DNA from: Linnemannia schmuckeri
Taxonomy: Eukaryota > Mortierellomycota > Mortierellomycetes > Mortierellales > Mortierellaceae
Assembly (NCBI GenBank): GCA_029449235.1
Contig: JANATG010000022.1
Span: forward strand, 1 to 64,000
Direction: 5' to 3'
Length of the DNA stretch: 64,000 nt
Below the pieces are notes generated by a model. The model was not told the origin of the DNA, did no database searches, and was given only the letters and a program-made list of their open reading frames with translations. Positions 7,733 through 18,653 of this stretch are shown here, one piece after another (position 1 is the stretch's first letter; every line of letters starts with the position of its first letter). A program made the translations under genes and the position numbers.

Positions 7733-10700
7733 TCCAGGACTTGGTTGTCGACATTTCCTCCCTTCCTCCTCTGGACAAAGGGAGTGTCTCTCTACCAGAG
7801 TTAAGTTACAAGAATAAAAACTCTGCTATCAAAAACACTCCTTTCTCTACACCTTGTACTCGCACCATCACATCCATATCTGATAGTCCTCACACTCCCT
7901 CCTTCTTTCCCCCTCCACCCTCCCACTTTGGCTCATCCACCCCCACCTTGCCTCGCACCCCCTCCTCACCTACCATTGATTTGACCTCCACTGTCCCCAA
8001 CACTCACTCCACCTCGGTACCCTCGAATGATGAGTTGCAACTCACCGACGACGTATCTGATACCTCGTCTGTTGGTCTGAGCCCATCAGAAGAAGTGGAC
8101 CTGGACCCACTCTCATCTCCTGCTGCTATAGACCAACCTATGTCCAAGCGCAGGGCCAAGCGCTTGCGATACAAGTCTGTCCGCCTACATGCATTCACTG
8201 TCGATCAAGCCTCCCGTACTCTTCTGTCATTTGTCGGTAATGTGGCTGGTGCCCCTGCTCGAATTTTAATCGATTGTGGTGCGGAGGGCAATGTGATCGC
8301 TTCTTCTTTTTGCAAAAAACACTCTCTCCCACGCAACCCTGGTCCCTCCATCCCCATCATTCTTCCTGACGGCTCCTCCTCCCTCTGCTCATCCACCTCC
8401 ACCTTTTCCATCAACCGCGACAACTACACCGACACTCTCGATGCACTCATTTACCCCCTCTCCAACTACGACCTCATTCTTGGAAAACCTTGGCTTACAT
8501 CCACCAACCCTCTCATCAACTGGCGCAACAACGACCTTCACTTTACTCACAATGGCAACACTGTCCTCTGGCGATGCCGCGGCTCCGACGCCAACTCCAT
8601 CACCATCCGCTCCAAAGGCAAACTTCTCTCTCATCTTCACTTCCACTCACTCGCTTCTCAACCCGGCAACTCCGTCTACCTCGCCCTTGTTAAAATCGCT
8701 AAAAAGTCAAACAGCAACAACAACAATGACAAAGACAAACCAACCTCACCACCCCTCTCACCAGAAATACATACTATCGTTCATAAGGAGTTTCCCGACG
8801 TCTTTCCTTCTTCCCTCCCCTCTGGTCTCCCTTCTGATAGGGGCGATGCTATGAAGATCGAAACCGATCCGACTGCTGACCCTCCCTTTCGCCCTGTTAT
8901 TCGTCTTTCGATTGCTGAATTGGATGAACTAAGGAAGCAACTCGATGACTTACTGGGCAAAGGCTTTATCAAACCCTCTACTTCTCCCTATGGTGCACCG
9001 GTGCTATTTGTCAAAAAGAAAGATGGTTCCTTGCGTATGTGTATGGACTATAGAGGCCTTAATCGCATTACAAAGAAGAATCGCCACCCCCTCCCCCGCA
9101 TCGATGAGCTTATCGACCGCTTCAGAGGTGCCCGCTACTTTACAAAACTGGATCTACTCTCTGGTTATCATCAACAACGTATTGCTGAGGAGGACACCCA
9201 CAAAACAGCGTTTAGGTGTCGCTATGGTCATTTCGAGTTTAACGTGGTCCCTTTTGGGTTAACAAATGCACCGGCGTCCTTTTCTAATATGATGCTACGA
9301 GTATTAGATCCTGTCCTCGACAAGTGGGTTGTTGTCTACCTCGACGACATCCTCATCTACTCCCGCACCGAAGCCGAGCACCTACAACACCTTCGGTCTG
9401 TCCTGACGCTCCTCCGCAAGCACGGTCTCTATGCCAAATTGAGCAAATGCTCTTTTATGCAAGAACAAACCGAGTTTCTTGGCCACGTCATCTCCAAGGA
9501 CGGCATCCATACAAGCGCCGGTCTCGTCCGTGCCATTCGTGAATGGCCCCGACCTCAAAAGCAGAAGGATGTTCAGCAATTCGTTGGCCTTGCACAGTTT
9601 TACCATCAGTATATCGCTAACTTTGCGGAAATCGCTCTACCATTGACCGCTCTCCTAGGTGAAGGCACTCCTTTTTCTTGGTCTCAGGAACAGGAAGTGG
9701 CGTTTACAACTCTCAAGGAGGCGATCAGTAAAGCACCCGTGCTTAGAATCTTCGACCCTGACCTACTCACCACCGTCGAAACTAATGCCTCTGGATTTGC
9801 CCTCGGTGCTGTCCTCTTTCAGACCGACGAGCATGGAGTATCACGCCCCGTCGCCTTCACCTCCCGCAAACTTAACTCGGCCGAGCGCAACTACCCAACC
9901 CATGAGCAGGAATTACTTGCTGTTGTCCACGCGCTCAAGACCTGGAGATTCTACTTGGATGGCTCTCATTTTATTGTTTACACCGACCATGCCACCCTCC
10001 AACACTTCCCTACACAACCCAAGCTCACACGTCGCCAGGCTCGGTGGATGGAGCTGTTGCAGAAATATAACTTCACGTTCAAGTATAAGAAGGGCGCCGA
10101 CAATATTGTCCCGGATGCCCTGTCTCGCCGACCAGATCATCGAGAGTTGAATACCCTCTCAGTACAGATTGACCCCGGGCTCCGGCAGCGCCTGGTAGAT
10201 GGCTATGAAACGGACCCTCGTCTTAAGCCGATCTACGAAAGCTGCCTGCAGGGAAGCCCACCAAAAAATTATTTTCTTATTAATGGTGTTCTTTGTGTGC
10301 AACGCAATGATCTCTTTCTGGTTTGCATTCCTGCTAACTCCGATCTCCGTCTTTCCCTTTTACATGATGCCCATGACTCTGCTATAGCTGGTCATTTTGG
10401 TTTTGAAAAGACTTACGGTCATCTCCGGTCGCGATTCTTCTGGCCCACCATGGCCAAGGACACACAAGAGTACATCCGCACTTGCGAGTCATGTCAACGG
10501 AATAAGCCCAGCAACCAGCTCCCTGCTGGCCTCCTACAACCACTACCCATTCCAGATCGACCATGGCAGACGGTGACAATGGATTTTATCGGCCCGTTAC
10601 CCAAGACACCTCGAGGATTCGACTCTGTTACGGTATTCGTGGACAAACTCTCAAAGCAGACCCACTTTGTCGCCAGCCATACCTTTGATACCGCCTCACA

Positions 10701-11646
10701 GGTTGCAAGAATTTTTTTTGACAACGTCTTCCGCCTCCACGGTCTCCCTACCACCATTGTCTCCGACAGGGATGCCAAGTTCACTAGCCGCTTCTGGACG
10801 GAGCTAAGTCGCCTGCTGGATGTTCACCTTGCAATGTCAACAGCATTCCACCCCCAGACAGACGGTCAGACCGAGCGTGCCAACCGCACCCTTATCACCA
10901 TGCTCCGCTCCTTTGTCGACCAACGTCAATCCAACTGGGATCTTCTCCTCCCTGCGGCAGAGTTTGCTGTCAACAATGCTATCAACACCTCCTCAGGCGT
11001 TACACCATTTTTTTTCAACACTGGCAACCATCCCAATGTCCCCATGTCCCTGCTGACCCCATCCCCCGGTCCTAATCCCGCGGTCAACGACTTTGTACGA
11101 TCACAGAGCGAAGCTCTCATTCTGGCCAAGGAAGCCCTTGCTGCTGCTCAGGAGCGACAAGTTACCGCCGCAGACACCCGTCGCCGCGACCATGACTTCA
11201 AGATTGGCGATCAGGTCCTTCTCAACCTCGAGAACATCACTCTTCCCGCTGACCGTACCCGCACTTCACAAAAGCTCCTCGCTCGTTTTGCTGGTCCCCA
11301 CTCCATTGTTGAACAGTTGTCTTCGGTTTCCTTCCGCCTTGACCTGCCTCCCACTATGAAGATCCATCCAGTTTTTCACGTCGACCGACTCCGCCACTAC
11401 TACCCATCACCCCCAGCACTCGGATCGCGAACACCAGCACGACCACCACCAGAGATCGTCGAGGATGAGGAAGAGTATGAGGTCGAAGGAATAGCGGAGC
11501 ACAGGATTAACAATAGGCGGCGTGAGTACCTTGTTCAGTGGCAAGGTTTCCCGCGAGAAGACTGAACATGGGAACCTGAAGATCACTTGGCTCACTGCAA
11601 GACGATCCTCAATAAGTACAAGCATGACCATGGCCTTAGGAGATAG
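7711..11646 (+). pseudogene. E3 pol polyprotein
   Basis: This encodes protease (LIDCGAEGNVI), reverse transcriptase (YLDD at 9337-9348), RNase H, integrase (zinc domain, TMDF, SDRDAKF, HPQTDGQTE) and a chromodomain. About 1285 codons are open to a TGA at 11563-11565 that cuts the chromodomain between RED and TWEPEDHL; the original stop is TAG at 11644-11646. RNase H carries ETNASGF where E2 has ETDASGF, so the first catalytic Asp is lost (codon AAT at 9784-9786). The element therefore looks unable to move on its own, though the breaks are few. Confidence 0.92.
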
Positions 11647-11657
11647 GATTTTTTTTT

Positions 11658-11669
11658 AAGAGGGGAAGG
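11658..11669 (+). other. E3 polypurine tract
   Basis: AAGAGGGGAAGG lies directly before the 3' LTR, in the position needed to prime plus-strand DNA. Confidence 0.85.
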
Positions 11670-11872
11670 TGCAACATATTAGGTTTAAAGTCCACCTTAG
11701 TTAGTCATTTCTCATCACTCTTATTCACCTCTGACTCTTCTATGATACTAGACCTAGAAACCTAGTTACTCCCTTGTATATATAGATGTACCATAGTAAT
11801 AACATCAATCATCACTGTTTCAATCCTCGTCTCTTGTCCCTGCTTTCACTGGTCCTACCTTCTGCTGTTGCA
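11670..11872 (+). repeat. E3 3' LTR (203 bp)
   Basis: This is the complete 203-bp LTR with TGCAACA/TGTTGCA ends. Copies of it occur at 979-1181 (solo, minus) and 1653-1798 (truncated, plus). It ends inside the E4 3' LTR. Confidence 0.93.
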
Positions 11873-11914
11873 TTATGTACTCTTCGTCCCCTATACACAC
11901 GTGATTATAGCTCA
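11873..11914 (-). repeat. E4 3' LTR, first 42 bp
   Basis: It is identical to 20355-20396. The match stops exactly where the E3 LTR begins, inside the loop of a 12-bp perfect hairpin seen whole in the 5' LTR. Confidence 0.88.
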
Positions 11915-11917
11915 TAA

Positions 11918-11926
11918 CCCTCCTCC
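11918..11926 (-). other. E4 polypurine tract (probable)
   Basis: The sense strand reads GGAGGAGGG followed by TTA and then the LTR start TGAGC. Position and composition fit a polypurine tract, with a 3-nt gap to the LTR. Confidence 0.6.
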
Positions 11927-12071
11927 GGGGGGGGAGGCTGAAAGCCGGGTCTAATACTAGAGCTAGAAATAGTGTGTCTTATGCTAGTAAGGAAGTAGAC
12001 TGTTACTAACTAACAGAACGACGTGAAGATCGAGTACTAAGACTGATAGAAGAGAGCTGTCGTTTAGTGTT

Positions 12072-12418
12072 AAGGAAAAAAAAATAAGAAAACCTTGTGT
12101 GTAAGAAAGGATATAAGGAAAAATAATAAAACCTTGGAAGGGCAGAGCCTTGGAGAGCGAATTGTGGGGAAAAAAAAATAACCACTAGTGGATGTATATG
12201 AATGTATGAGGATAAAAAATAAAAACCTCGTATGATGTAATTAGAGTGTGAGGAAAAAATGAAAAAACCTCAATGTAGAAGATAGTTTGTAAGAGGAAAG
12301 CGAGAAAACCTCTTGATTATGTATTGTTATTGCGAGGAAAAAGGTTGTGACACCATTAAAAAACCTCAAACAAAACGTTGTTGCGTTTTCTTGTTCAAAC
12401 AAAACGATGGTTCGTTTT
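12072..12418 (-). repeat. Periodic array of small hairpins in E4 3' region
   Basis: Nine short inverted repeats begin at 12072, 12115, 12164, 12208, 12250, 12291, 12334, 12372 and 12401. The first seven have 4-6 bp stems: AAGG/CCTT twice, GTGG/CCAC once, GAGG/CCTC three times, AAGAGG/CCTCTT once. Their loops are A-rich on the plus strand. The last two have longer stems, AAAACG/CGTTTT and AAAACGA/TCGTTTT. Starts of the first seven are 41-49 bp apart. The array sits between the pol stop and the polypurine tract; its function is unknown. Confidence 0.6.
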
Positions 12419-12448
12419 ATGTTTTCCATCGGTGGAAATGTACAATCA

Positions 12449-15400
12449 TCATTCCTTCCCGATGCGAGAACGAGTTCTACGTCTCAACTCATTATTTACA
12501 GAATGACTGGGCTGAGTGAGCTTGTTGCGATTAAGGTTGGGTTGACCCTTTTTGTGTGTGAACTTGTTCTTCTTTTTACTAGAGCGATTATTGCTTCTTG
12601 GCTCGCTCATCTGCTCGTCGGAAATAAGCATTGGCTCATCCGTTTGCGATGAATGACGAGAGTGCGGACGAGGATCCTCGTTACGGGGTGGGTGATCGGC
12701 CCAGTAGTCCGTAACGCATTTCCTCTCAACGAAGTTTTCTTCTGGTTCCCAGGTGTTGTCGTTGTCAGAATAATGTTTCCACTTGACGAAGTACTCCCAT
12801 GTCCCTTCCATTGTACGATGAGCATCGAGAATTTTCTCGACTTTGTACGTGAGGAAAGAGTCTGGATCTTCATATACAAGTTTCAGTTGCGAGGGGGCAT
12901 ATCTGCGACCAAGCATAGAGCCAGTGCCATCCTTGAGGATGTATGCACCGCCCTTGTTTTTACGAACAACAGTAAACGGTCCTTCATATCTAGGAGAGAG
13001 GGAGTCCCCTTTGATAGGATCAACCGCCATAACTGTGGAGCCATCAGGAAACTCGCTGTGCAGGATTGTTCTATTGAACCTCTCAATCATTTTCCGCTGA
13101 TTAGATTTTGCTTTAGCTTCAATTGCGGGGAACACGATCGTAGTCATAAATTCGAGTCTCTTCAGCAAGTCTTCTTGGGACATGACCTTATTTTGTGGGT
13201 CAGTGTAATTATAGTGTCCGTTTTCCTTGCGTGCGAAGAAAAGAGAGTAAGGCGAGGAACCATGCAAACTCGCAATATTTGCATTGAGGGCAAATTGTGC
13301 CATGGGAACATGACGATCCCATTCATGTGGTTTGCCTTTGATCTCTTTTCGAAGAATTTCTTTGACCGCTTTAACCCGGTTCTCGGCTAGTCCATTGCCT
13401 CGTGGATGATATGGAGTGGCAAGACGATGATGAATATCCAATTGTTCTGTCATTATTTTTGTAACCTGGTTGGAAAATTCCTTGCCATTATCTGACTGCA
13501 GAATTCTGGGGAATCCAATCAGAGTGAAAATGTCAAAGAGAGTAGTTGCAACAGTATGTGCAGTCTTGTCAGGTATAGCTCTCAAAATAACGAAGCGGGT
13601 ACACACGTCTGTCAGGACGAGAAGATGTTTGTTGTTCTTCGAGGACGGATGGAAGTCACCGGCGAGGTCTACAGTCATATGCTCGCCAGGTAAGTGTGCA
13701 TGAATAGCCTTGAGGGGATGATACCCTTTGCGAGTGATGTTAATGCGTTGACACTCAGGGCATTGTTTGACATATTCAAGACAGTCTTTGACCATTAAAG
13801 GCCATGTCTTGTCTTGAGCATGAATTTGGTTAACCATTTTGTTCGCACCAAGATGACCAAGGGAGTGAACCTCAGCCATGAGAGAGTGGCGGTCTTTTGC
13901 TGCGACAGTGAATCGTGGAATCGATTTGTCTTGAAGCATGTGAATGTAACCGTACACTTTGATTGGTGTTTTTTGTTTAGGTCGATCAGTCCAAAGTTTT
14001 TGAGGAAACTGACGCGATAACGCATCTGGCAGGACATTGAGTACTCCAGGTCGGTAAACAATGTTGAATGAATAGGCCATGATGGTATCAAACCAGGTAG
14101 TCATCATTGGGTTCAGATCTTGTTGTGAGTGAAGAAACGTGAGAGCCCGATGATCAGTGAACAAAGTAAAATGGTAACCCCAAAGATATTGATGGAATTT
14201 TTTCAATGCGAAAACAATCGCTAATAACTCCTTCTTAGTAGCGGAATATTTTCTCTCTCGGTCTTGCAGAGTTCGTGCCATGAAAGAAATGTAGTTGGCG
14301 TTCGAGGGAACGGACTGCATATCCTTCGGTTCGGGTACACCTTCCGGCAACTGATACAGTACCGCACCAATTCCAACGTTGGACGCGTCCGTCGCAACGT
14401 AAAACGGCCGACTGAAGTCTGGGAAAGATAATACGGGAGCACGCACAAGCAATTCTTTGAGCCCATTGAAAGAATCCATTTCATCTTTCGATAATTTGAA
14501 TGTTCCTTCTCTATGACGAAGCGCATCAAGAGGAGCGGCAATGGTGCTGTAGAGAGGGATGTATTCACGGAAGAAATTGAACGTACCCAAATACGACTGT
14601 ACTTGCTTAGCAGTAGTAGGTGGAGCCCATTCGTGAATATTAGCCAACTTTGTAGGGTCGACTTTCTTTCCAAAGAGATCAACAATGAATCCCAGTAGAG
14701 AGATCTGAGTGCTAAAGAAATTGCACTTGCTCTTGTTAATGATCAGTTTTGCTTCATTGAGGCGCTCGATCACACATTTAACATGAGCTTCATGTTCCTC
14801 TCTACTTTTTGAAAATATCACAATGTCATCAATAAAATTCATAACAAAGGGTAGGTCGCCCAGAATACGGGACATACCTCTTTGGAATAAGCTCGAGAGC
14901 GGCTTCAAACCAAAGGGAGCCTTTTTAAACATGTATTGTTTTCCCTCATGCATAAAAGCAGTAAGGTGTCTGTCCTCTTTGTGAATAGGTAGACGATGGT
15001 ACGCCTGTGTGATGTCGATGGTGCTGTAGATGGAATGACCAGCTACTTTTTGCATAATGTCGGAGATGAGAGGAAGAGGGAAATTATCCTCTGGTAAATG
15101 TACATTGAGAGCACGAGGGTCAAGACACACTCGCCACAATGATTTTTTTCCATCCAAATCTTTTTTTGCTGTAAGGGTGAGTGTATTGTTATGTGGATTG
15201 CCTGCAGGTGCAAGCTCAATCACATCATCCTGTAGCCAGCGTGCGACCGTCTCATCCAAAATAGGTCTTTGGGAGTGAGCAAATCGTCGAGGTCGTCGAT
15301 ACACAATGGTACCTTTTGGAACAGGTAGATACACCATCATCTCAGGAACGGGACAGAAACTTTTCTTTGAGATATTTTCATTGTCTTTGAGAGCTTTGCT

Positions 15401-15835
15401 GATTGCATCTAGGAATCTTCCTTTCATGCGCTTGAAATCAGCAGTGAGTTCTTCTTCAGGTGTAGTAATCGGACGCAAAGATGGTTTTTCGTCTTCGACG
15501 GGAGCATCATGTGCGGGTGCCATCTCTTTTATTTCTGGGAGGCCACAGAGAGAGAAACCCATATGGTAAAAGAGATCCATTCCGATTGTAAGAGCATATT
15601 CTTGATCGTCAATTATTTCAAAAGGAGCAGAGAGAAACCGATCATTGAATTCAAATTCAACCTGATCAGTTACACCAATACGTTCAACAACAGACTTGTT
15701 TGCTAGTGTAAAGTTGCCAAGGATCTTGGTGTAAGGAATGTTATGTTCCTTGACTACATCATGTCTGACAAAAGAGTGTGTAGCACCAGTATCGATCAAC
15801 GCGTGGTATGTCCTTTTGAATGCACGGATTTCAAT
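12449..15835 (-). CDS. E4 pol polyprotein (read after TGA)
   Basis: This frame of about 1128 codons continues the gag frame directly after a single TGA. In order it shows protease (IDTGATHSF), reverse transcriptase with FIDD in place of YLDD, RNase H (VATDASNVGIGAVLY), an integrase zinc domain (HSLGHLG...CPEC), catalytic D, D and E (VDLAGD, QSDNGKEF, HPRGNGLAENR) and a chromodomain (YKVEKIL...NTWEPEENF) followed by a basic tail. No ATG precedes the protease, so expression must rely on stop-codon readthrough or a related event. The core motifs look intact. Confidence 0.92.
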   Translation of the reverse strand: MEIRAFKRTYHALIDTGATHSFVRHDVVKEHNIPYTKILGNFTLANKSVVERIGVTDQVEFEFNDRFLSAPFEIIDDQEYALTIGMDLFYHMGFSLCGLPEIKEMAPAHDAPVEDEKPSLRPITTPEEELTADFKRMKGRFLDAISKALKDNENISKKSFCPVPEMMVYLPVPKGTIVYRRPRRFAHSQRPILDETVARWLQDDVIELAPAGNPHNNTLTLTAKKDLDGKKSLWRVCLDPRALNVHLPEDNFPLPLISDIMQKVAGHSIYSTIDITQAYHRLPIHKEDRHLTAFMHEGKQYMFKKAPFGLKPLSSLFQRGMSRILGDLPFVMNFIDDIVIFSKSREEHEAHVKCVIERLNEAKLIINKSKCNFFSTQISLLGFIVDLFGKKVDPTKLANIHEWAPPTTAKQVQSYLGTFNFFREYIPLYSTIAAPLDALRHREGTFKLSKDEMDSFNGLKELLVRAPVLSFPDFSRPFYVATDASNVGIGAVLYQLPEGVPEPKDMQSVPSNANYISFMARTLQDRERKYSATKKELLAIVFALKKFHQYLWGYHFTLFTDHRALTFLHSQQDLNPMMTTWFDTIMAYSFNIVYRPGVLNVLPDALSRQFPQKLWTDRPKQKTPIKVYGYIHMLQDKSIPRFTVAAKDRHSLMAEVHSLGHLGANKMVNQIHAQDKTWPLMVKDCLEYVKQCPECQRINITRKGYHPLKAIHAHLPGEHMTVDLAGDFHPSSKNNKHLLVLTDVCTRFVILRAIPDKTAHTVATTLFDIFTLIGFPRILQSDNGKEFSNQVTKIMTEQLDIHHRLATPYHPRGNGLAENRVKAVKEILRKEIKGKPHEWDRHVPMAQFALNANIASLHGSSPYSLFFARKENGHYNYTDPQNKVMSQEDLLKRLEFMTTIVFPAIEAKAKSNQRKMIERFNRTILHSEFPDGSTVMAVDPIKGDSLSPRYEGPFTVVRKNKGGAYILKDGTGSMLGRRYAPSQLKLVYEDPDSFLTYKVEKILDAHRTMEGTWEYFVKWKHYSDNDNTWEPEENFVERKCVTDYWADHPPRNEDPRPHSRHSSQTDEPMLISDEQMSEPRSNNRSSKKKNKFTHKKGQPNLNRNKLTQPSHSVNNELRRRTRSRIGKE

Positions 15836-17986
15836 TCAAAATCTATTGTCATGTTCTACTGCGTCCTTAATGGCTGCATAGTGTCTGATGTTTAACTTGT
15901 CGAATGCAAATGCATCAAGTTCTTCAGTCTTCATACCAAAGTTACTGTCGTCGTCACTGCAGTAGCCCAAGTCCTCTTGGCTTGCGGCAAGATTAGACAG
16001 GCTAGCAAACGAAGGTTCTTTCGTTTCAAAATACGGTACAGAGACAAGGGCAGGTTGTTTTGGTGGTGACGAGCGAAACGCATACTGAGGTCGAGTACTT
16101 GTAGGTGCAGGTTCAGCCACGTCAGCTGTAGCTGATTGTTCGCTGTCAGATAAAGGGGTAACAGACACATTATTTTCTGTGGTCATGGACACAACATTTT
16201 CTGGAATCACAGAAACATTATTTTCTTCAGTTGAGGAAGCAAGGACAGCAAGTGAAGGAGACAGAATTGGACCAAGAGGAATTGTGTTAGAACCAGACAG
16301 TGGTAATTGTTTATTGCTGGGTTCTGCTATGGCAGGAGAGGGAAGTGACTCTTCTCTCGATTCGACTGATGACTTGTCGATCTCCACAGCGGGGTCCTCA
16401 GGTTCACTTGCCTGCAAAGAGATAGTTGCATGAGTGAGCAAGGTTTGTTCAGAAACAGGCAAAAATTCAGGTACTGAAAAAGGAGGCACAGACAATTTAC
16501 CTTCTTTCTTGTCTTTATTGCCCTTGCCACCCTTACTGTCATAGCTCTTCTTGCGATCACTATTACAGTAGGGGGCAGTGTGACCATGCTTGTTGCACTT
16601 AGTACAGTGCCTACAATTCTTGGTATCATGCGAGTAGTTTTCACCATGATTGTCACAGTGGTAAGATTTCTTGCCGGGGCCAGACGAGGAAGAGGACGAA
16701 GATGAGGATGAAGACGAGTCAGCAGTCGCCTTGCCTTTGCCGCGGCGGTCGTTATTGTGACGACGCGGTCGCTTATGACCATGACTGTTATTGTTATTGG
16801 TCTTGGACGAGGGCGCATTCTTCTTGTCATCTTCATCGTCATCGACAAGACTATGTGGTCGCTTGAGAGAGTCATCTGGTCCTTCCATGGCGCAAAGAGC
16901 GGTGAGGACCTCACTGATGGAGTCTAGCCTGACATCGGCCAGAGACATGCCGGCCTTCTGGATCGCACCCTTGATAATGTTCAGTATCATCGAAGGAATA
17001 GAACCCATGATGCCAGAGAGGACGGTGGTGTTGCTGTCGTCGATGCGATAGACATGGACAGATCGTTGAAGACGTAGTGCAAAGTTGCGGTAGGACTCCT
17101 TGTTGCGACGGCCTGTCTCAGCAACGTGAGCGACGGTGAGAAAACGTTCTGTTGGAGTCAGAACGCTGTCAACAAATGCAACCTCACACTCTTCCCATGT
17201 AAGAGAGGAGGTGCCGTGACGAGCCAGTTCGTCATTAAATTGCTGACGAGTCTGTTCGTCCAGGATGGCCATACAGAGTAGACGTTGCGCGCTGGCAAGG
17301 AATGGTTTCTCGCCGTAGCTGTTCTCGCAATAGGTTTTGAAGCTGTCGAGGAACAGATGAGGATCGTGGATGACACGAAAAGACTGTCCTTTGCCATACT
17401 TGGCATCACCAAACCGGGGCGTACCCGAGTCTAGTGACAGCTTCTTGTTGTCGACCTTTGCCGTATCAGTAGTGGCAGAGGTGGGCGAGGCGATGGTCTC
17501 GGTTGGCAAAGAACCCAGACTCAAGGCTGCAGCAAAAGAGGCATGCTCATTTTGTTTCTGCCGTACGATCTTGGCGAGATTGGCGCATTCTTGATGCCAG
17601 GTTGCATACGAAGGATGTTCGGTTGGGGTTTTTGTAACCCTGAGCAAAGAATGACGGTACGCTTTTGTCCATCGCTCCAGACTATTGCGTTTGGAGAGCA
17701 GTACGTCGTGCAGATCGGATGTCAAATCAACATCGCCATTATAGTCCGAATCAGACATGATCGAGAACTGGCTCAGATCGGGTTCTTGGCCGGAAGACGT
17801 GAGATAATCGGCCGAGAAGGGTGAAGGATCATCAAGGTCATGATCGGCCATGTCGATGTCCTCGGAGCCGTCAGGAGCAGAGGACGAGGACGAGGTGACG
17901 ATAAAGGCGTCAGTGGCATTGATGTCCAATTGCTGAAGAGCGGGGAGTTCAGCAGTGTTGTTGTGGGAAGTAGCGTCATTCGACAT
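15836..17986 (-). CDS. E4 Gag
   Basis: This is a 716-aa protein starting at ATG 17986. An acidic, Ser-rich N-terminus precedes a capsid-like region (about residues 190-390, with FRVIHDPHLFLDSFKTYC). Next come a Lys/Arg/Ser-rich stretch with a run of Ser, a Cys/His-rich zinc-knuckle region near residues 440-475 (CRHCTKCNKHGHTAPYC), and a long acidic C-terminal tail. It ends at TGA 15838-15836, with pol in the same frame beyond. The ATG is preceded 12-18 nt upstream by a run of 29 A on the sense strand. Confidence 0.88.
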   Translation of the reverse strand: MSNDATSHNNTAELPALQQLDINATDAFIVTSSSSSAPDGSEDIDMADHDLDDPSPFSADYLTSSGQEPDLSQFSIMSDSDYNGDVDLTSDLHDVLLSKRNSLERWTKAYRHSLLRVTKTPTEHPSYATWHQECANLAKIVRQKQNEHASFAAALSLGSLPTETIASPTSATTDTAKVDNKKLSLDSGTPRFGDAKYGKGQSFRVIHDPHLFLDSFKTYCENSYGEKPFLASAQRLLCMAILDEQTRQQFNDELARHGTSSLTWEECEVAFVDSVLTPTERFLTVAHVAETGRRNKESYRNFALRLQRSVHVYRIDDSNTTVLSGIMGSIPSMILNIIKGAIQKAGMSLADVRLDSISEVLTALCAMEGPDDSLKRPHSLVDDDEDDKKNAPSSKTNNNNSHGHKRPRRHNNDRRGKGKATADSSSSSSSSSSSSGPGKKSYHCDNHGENYSHDTKNCRHCTKCNKHGHTAPYCNSDRKKSYDSKGGKGNKDKKEGKLSVPPFSVPEFLPVSEQTLLTHATISLQASEPEDPAVEIDKSSVESREESLPSPAIAEPSNKQLPLSGSNTIPLGPILSPSLAVLASSTEENNVSVIPENVVSMTTENNVSVTPLSDSEQSATADVAEPAPTSTRPQYAFRSSPPKQPALVSVPYFETKEPSFASLSNLAASQEDLGYCSDDDSNFGMKTEELDAFAFDKLNIRHYAAIKDAVEHDNRF

Positions 17987-17997
17987 GGTATGGGGTG

Positions 17998-18031
<34 letters not shown>

Positions 18032-18110
18032 GTTGTATGAGTTGTGTTTTTTTTCTGAAAAGTTGTTTTTTTGAAGCTGTCCAAAGATAAAAGGGTATCT
18101 TTTTAAAAAA

Positions 18111-18149
<39 letters not shown>

Positions 18150-18653
18150 AACATACAATAACTGTTCAGACATTTACTGCCCATGTCAACAAGGTAGAGT
18201 CTCTTCAATAGAGACGTACCCTTCGGCGTGTACATCTCTTCACACCGTATCGTTTGAAGAATGTATTCCGAACTTGTGAAGGTATAGCAATGTTGTTGCT
18301 TCTAGGAAAATAAAGGAAACACACATTGCTGCTTTACATTTCTAGATGTAGGCACGCGTGTACAAGCAAACGTGACACACTTAGAAGTGTATCGCTCCGT
18401 CATATATGTCATATATCATCCGAAGATACATAAGTCTCGAGGTGTAAGGGAGAGAGATGGGTACCACAATTTAAACAAGATGGTAAAGTTGATCTGGACC
18501 CAACAACTAACATCTAGATCTTTTATTTGGGGTTGCTGCCTGTGTTCAAGATCTTGATGTTGCTGATCCAGATGAAGCGTCGAAATAGGAAAACAATAGT
18601 GTCTTTACTGATGAAAATGACAAAATATTTTATTTTTCTTTTCTGCTATTTTG
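17987..18653 (-). other. E4 leader between ORF1 and gag, with poly-A runs
   Basis: This 667-bp stretch separates the ORF1 stop from the gag start and encodes nothing I recognise. On the sense strand it has an A27 run (18141-18115) and an A29 run (18031-18003), the latter just before the gag ATG. If ORF1 and gag share one transcript, this is where ribosomes must be recruited or a splice acceptor used. Confidence 0.7.

Larger units (their letters stand above)
7143..11872 (+). mobile_element. E3: 5'-truncated Ty3/gypsy chromovirus
   Basis: This plus-strand relative of E2 starts within gag at the E2 LTR border and ends in a complete 203-bp LTR. It keeps the gag C-terminus, a frameshift site, nearly all of pol, and the polypurine tract. 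The base run after its 3' LTR, TTATG, matches the hairpin loop in the LTR of E4, so E3 inserted there. Its 5' part and the matching left target copy are absent. Confidence 0.9.

Noticed and set aside
12072..12418. CRISPR-like array
   Set aside because: The units are short inverted repeats without a conserved direct repeat and lie in a fungal retroelement.
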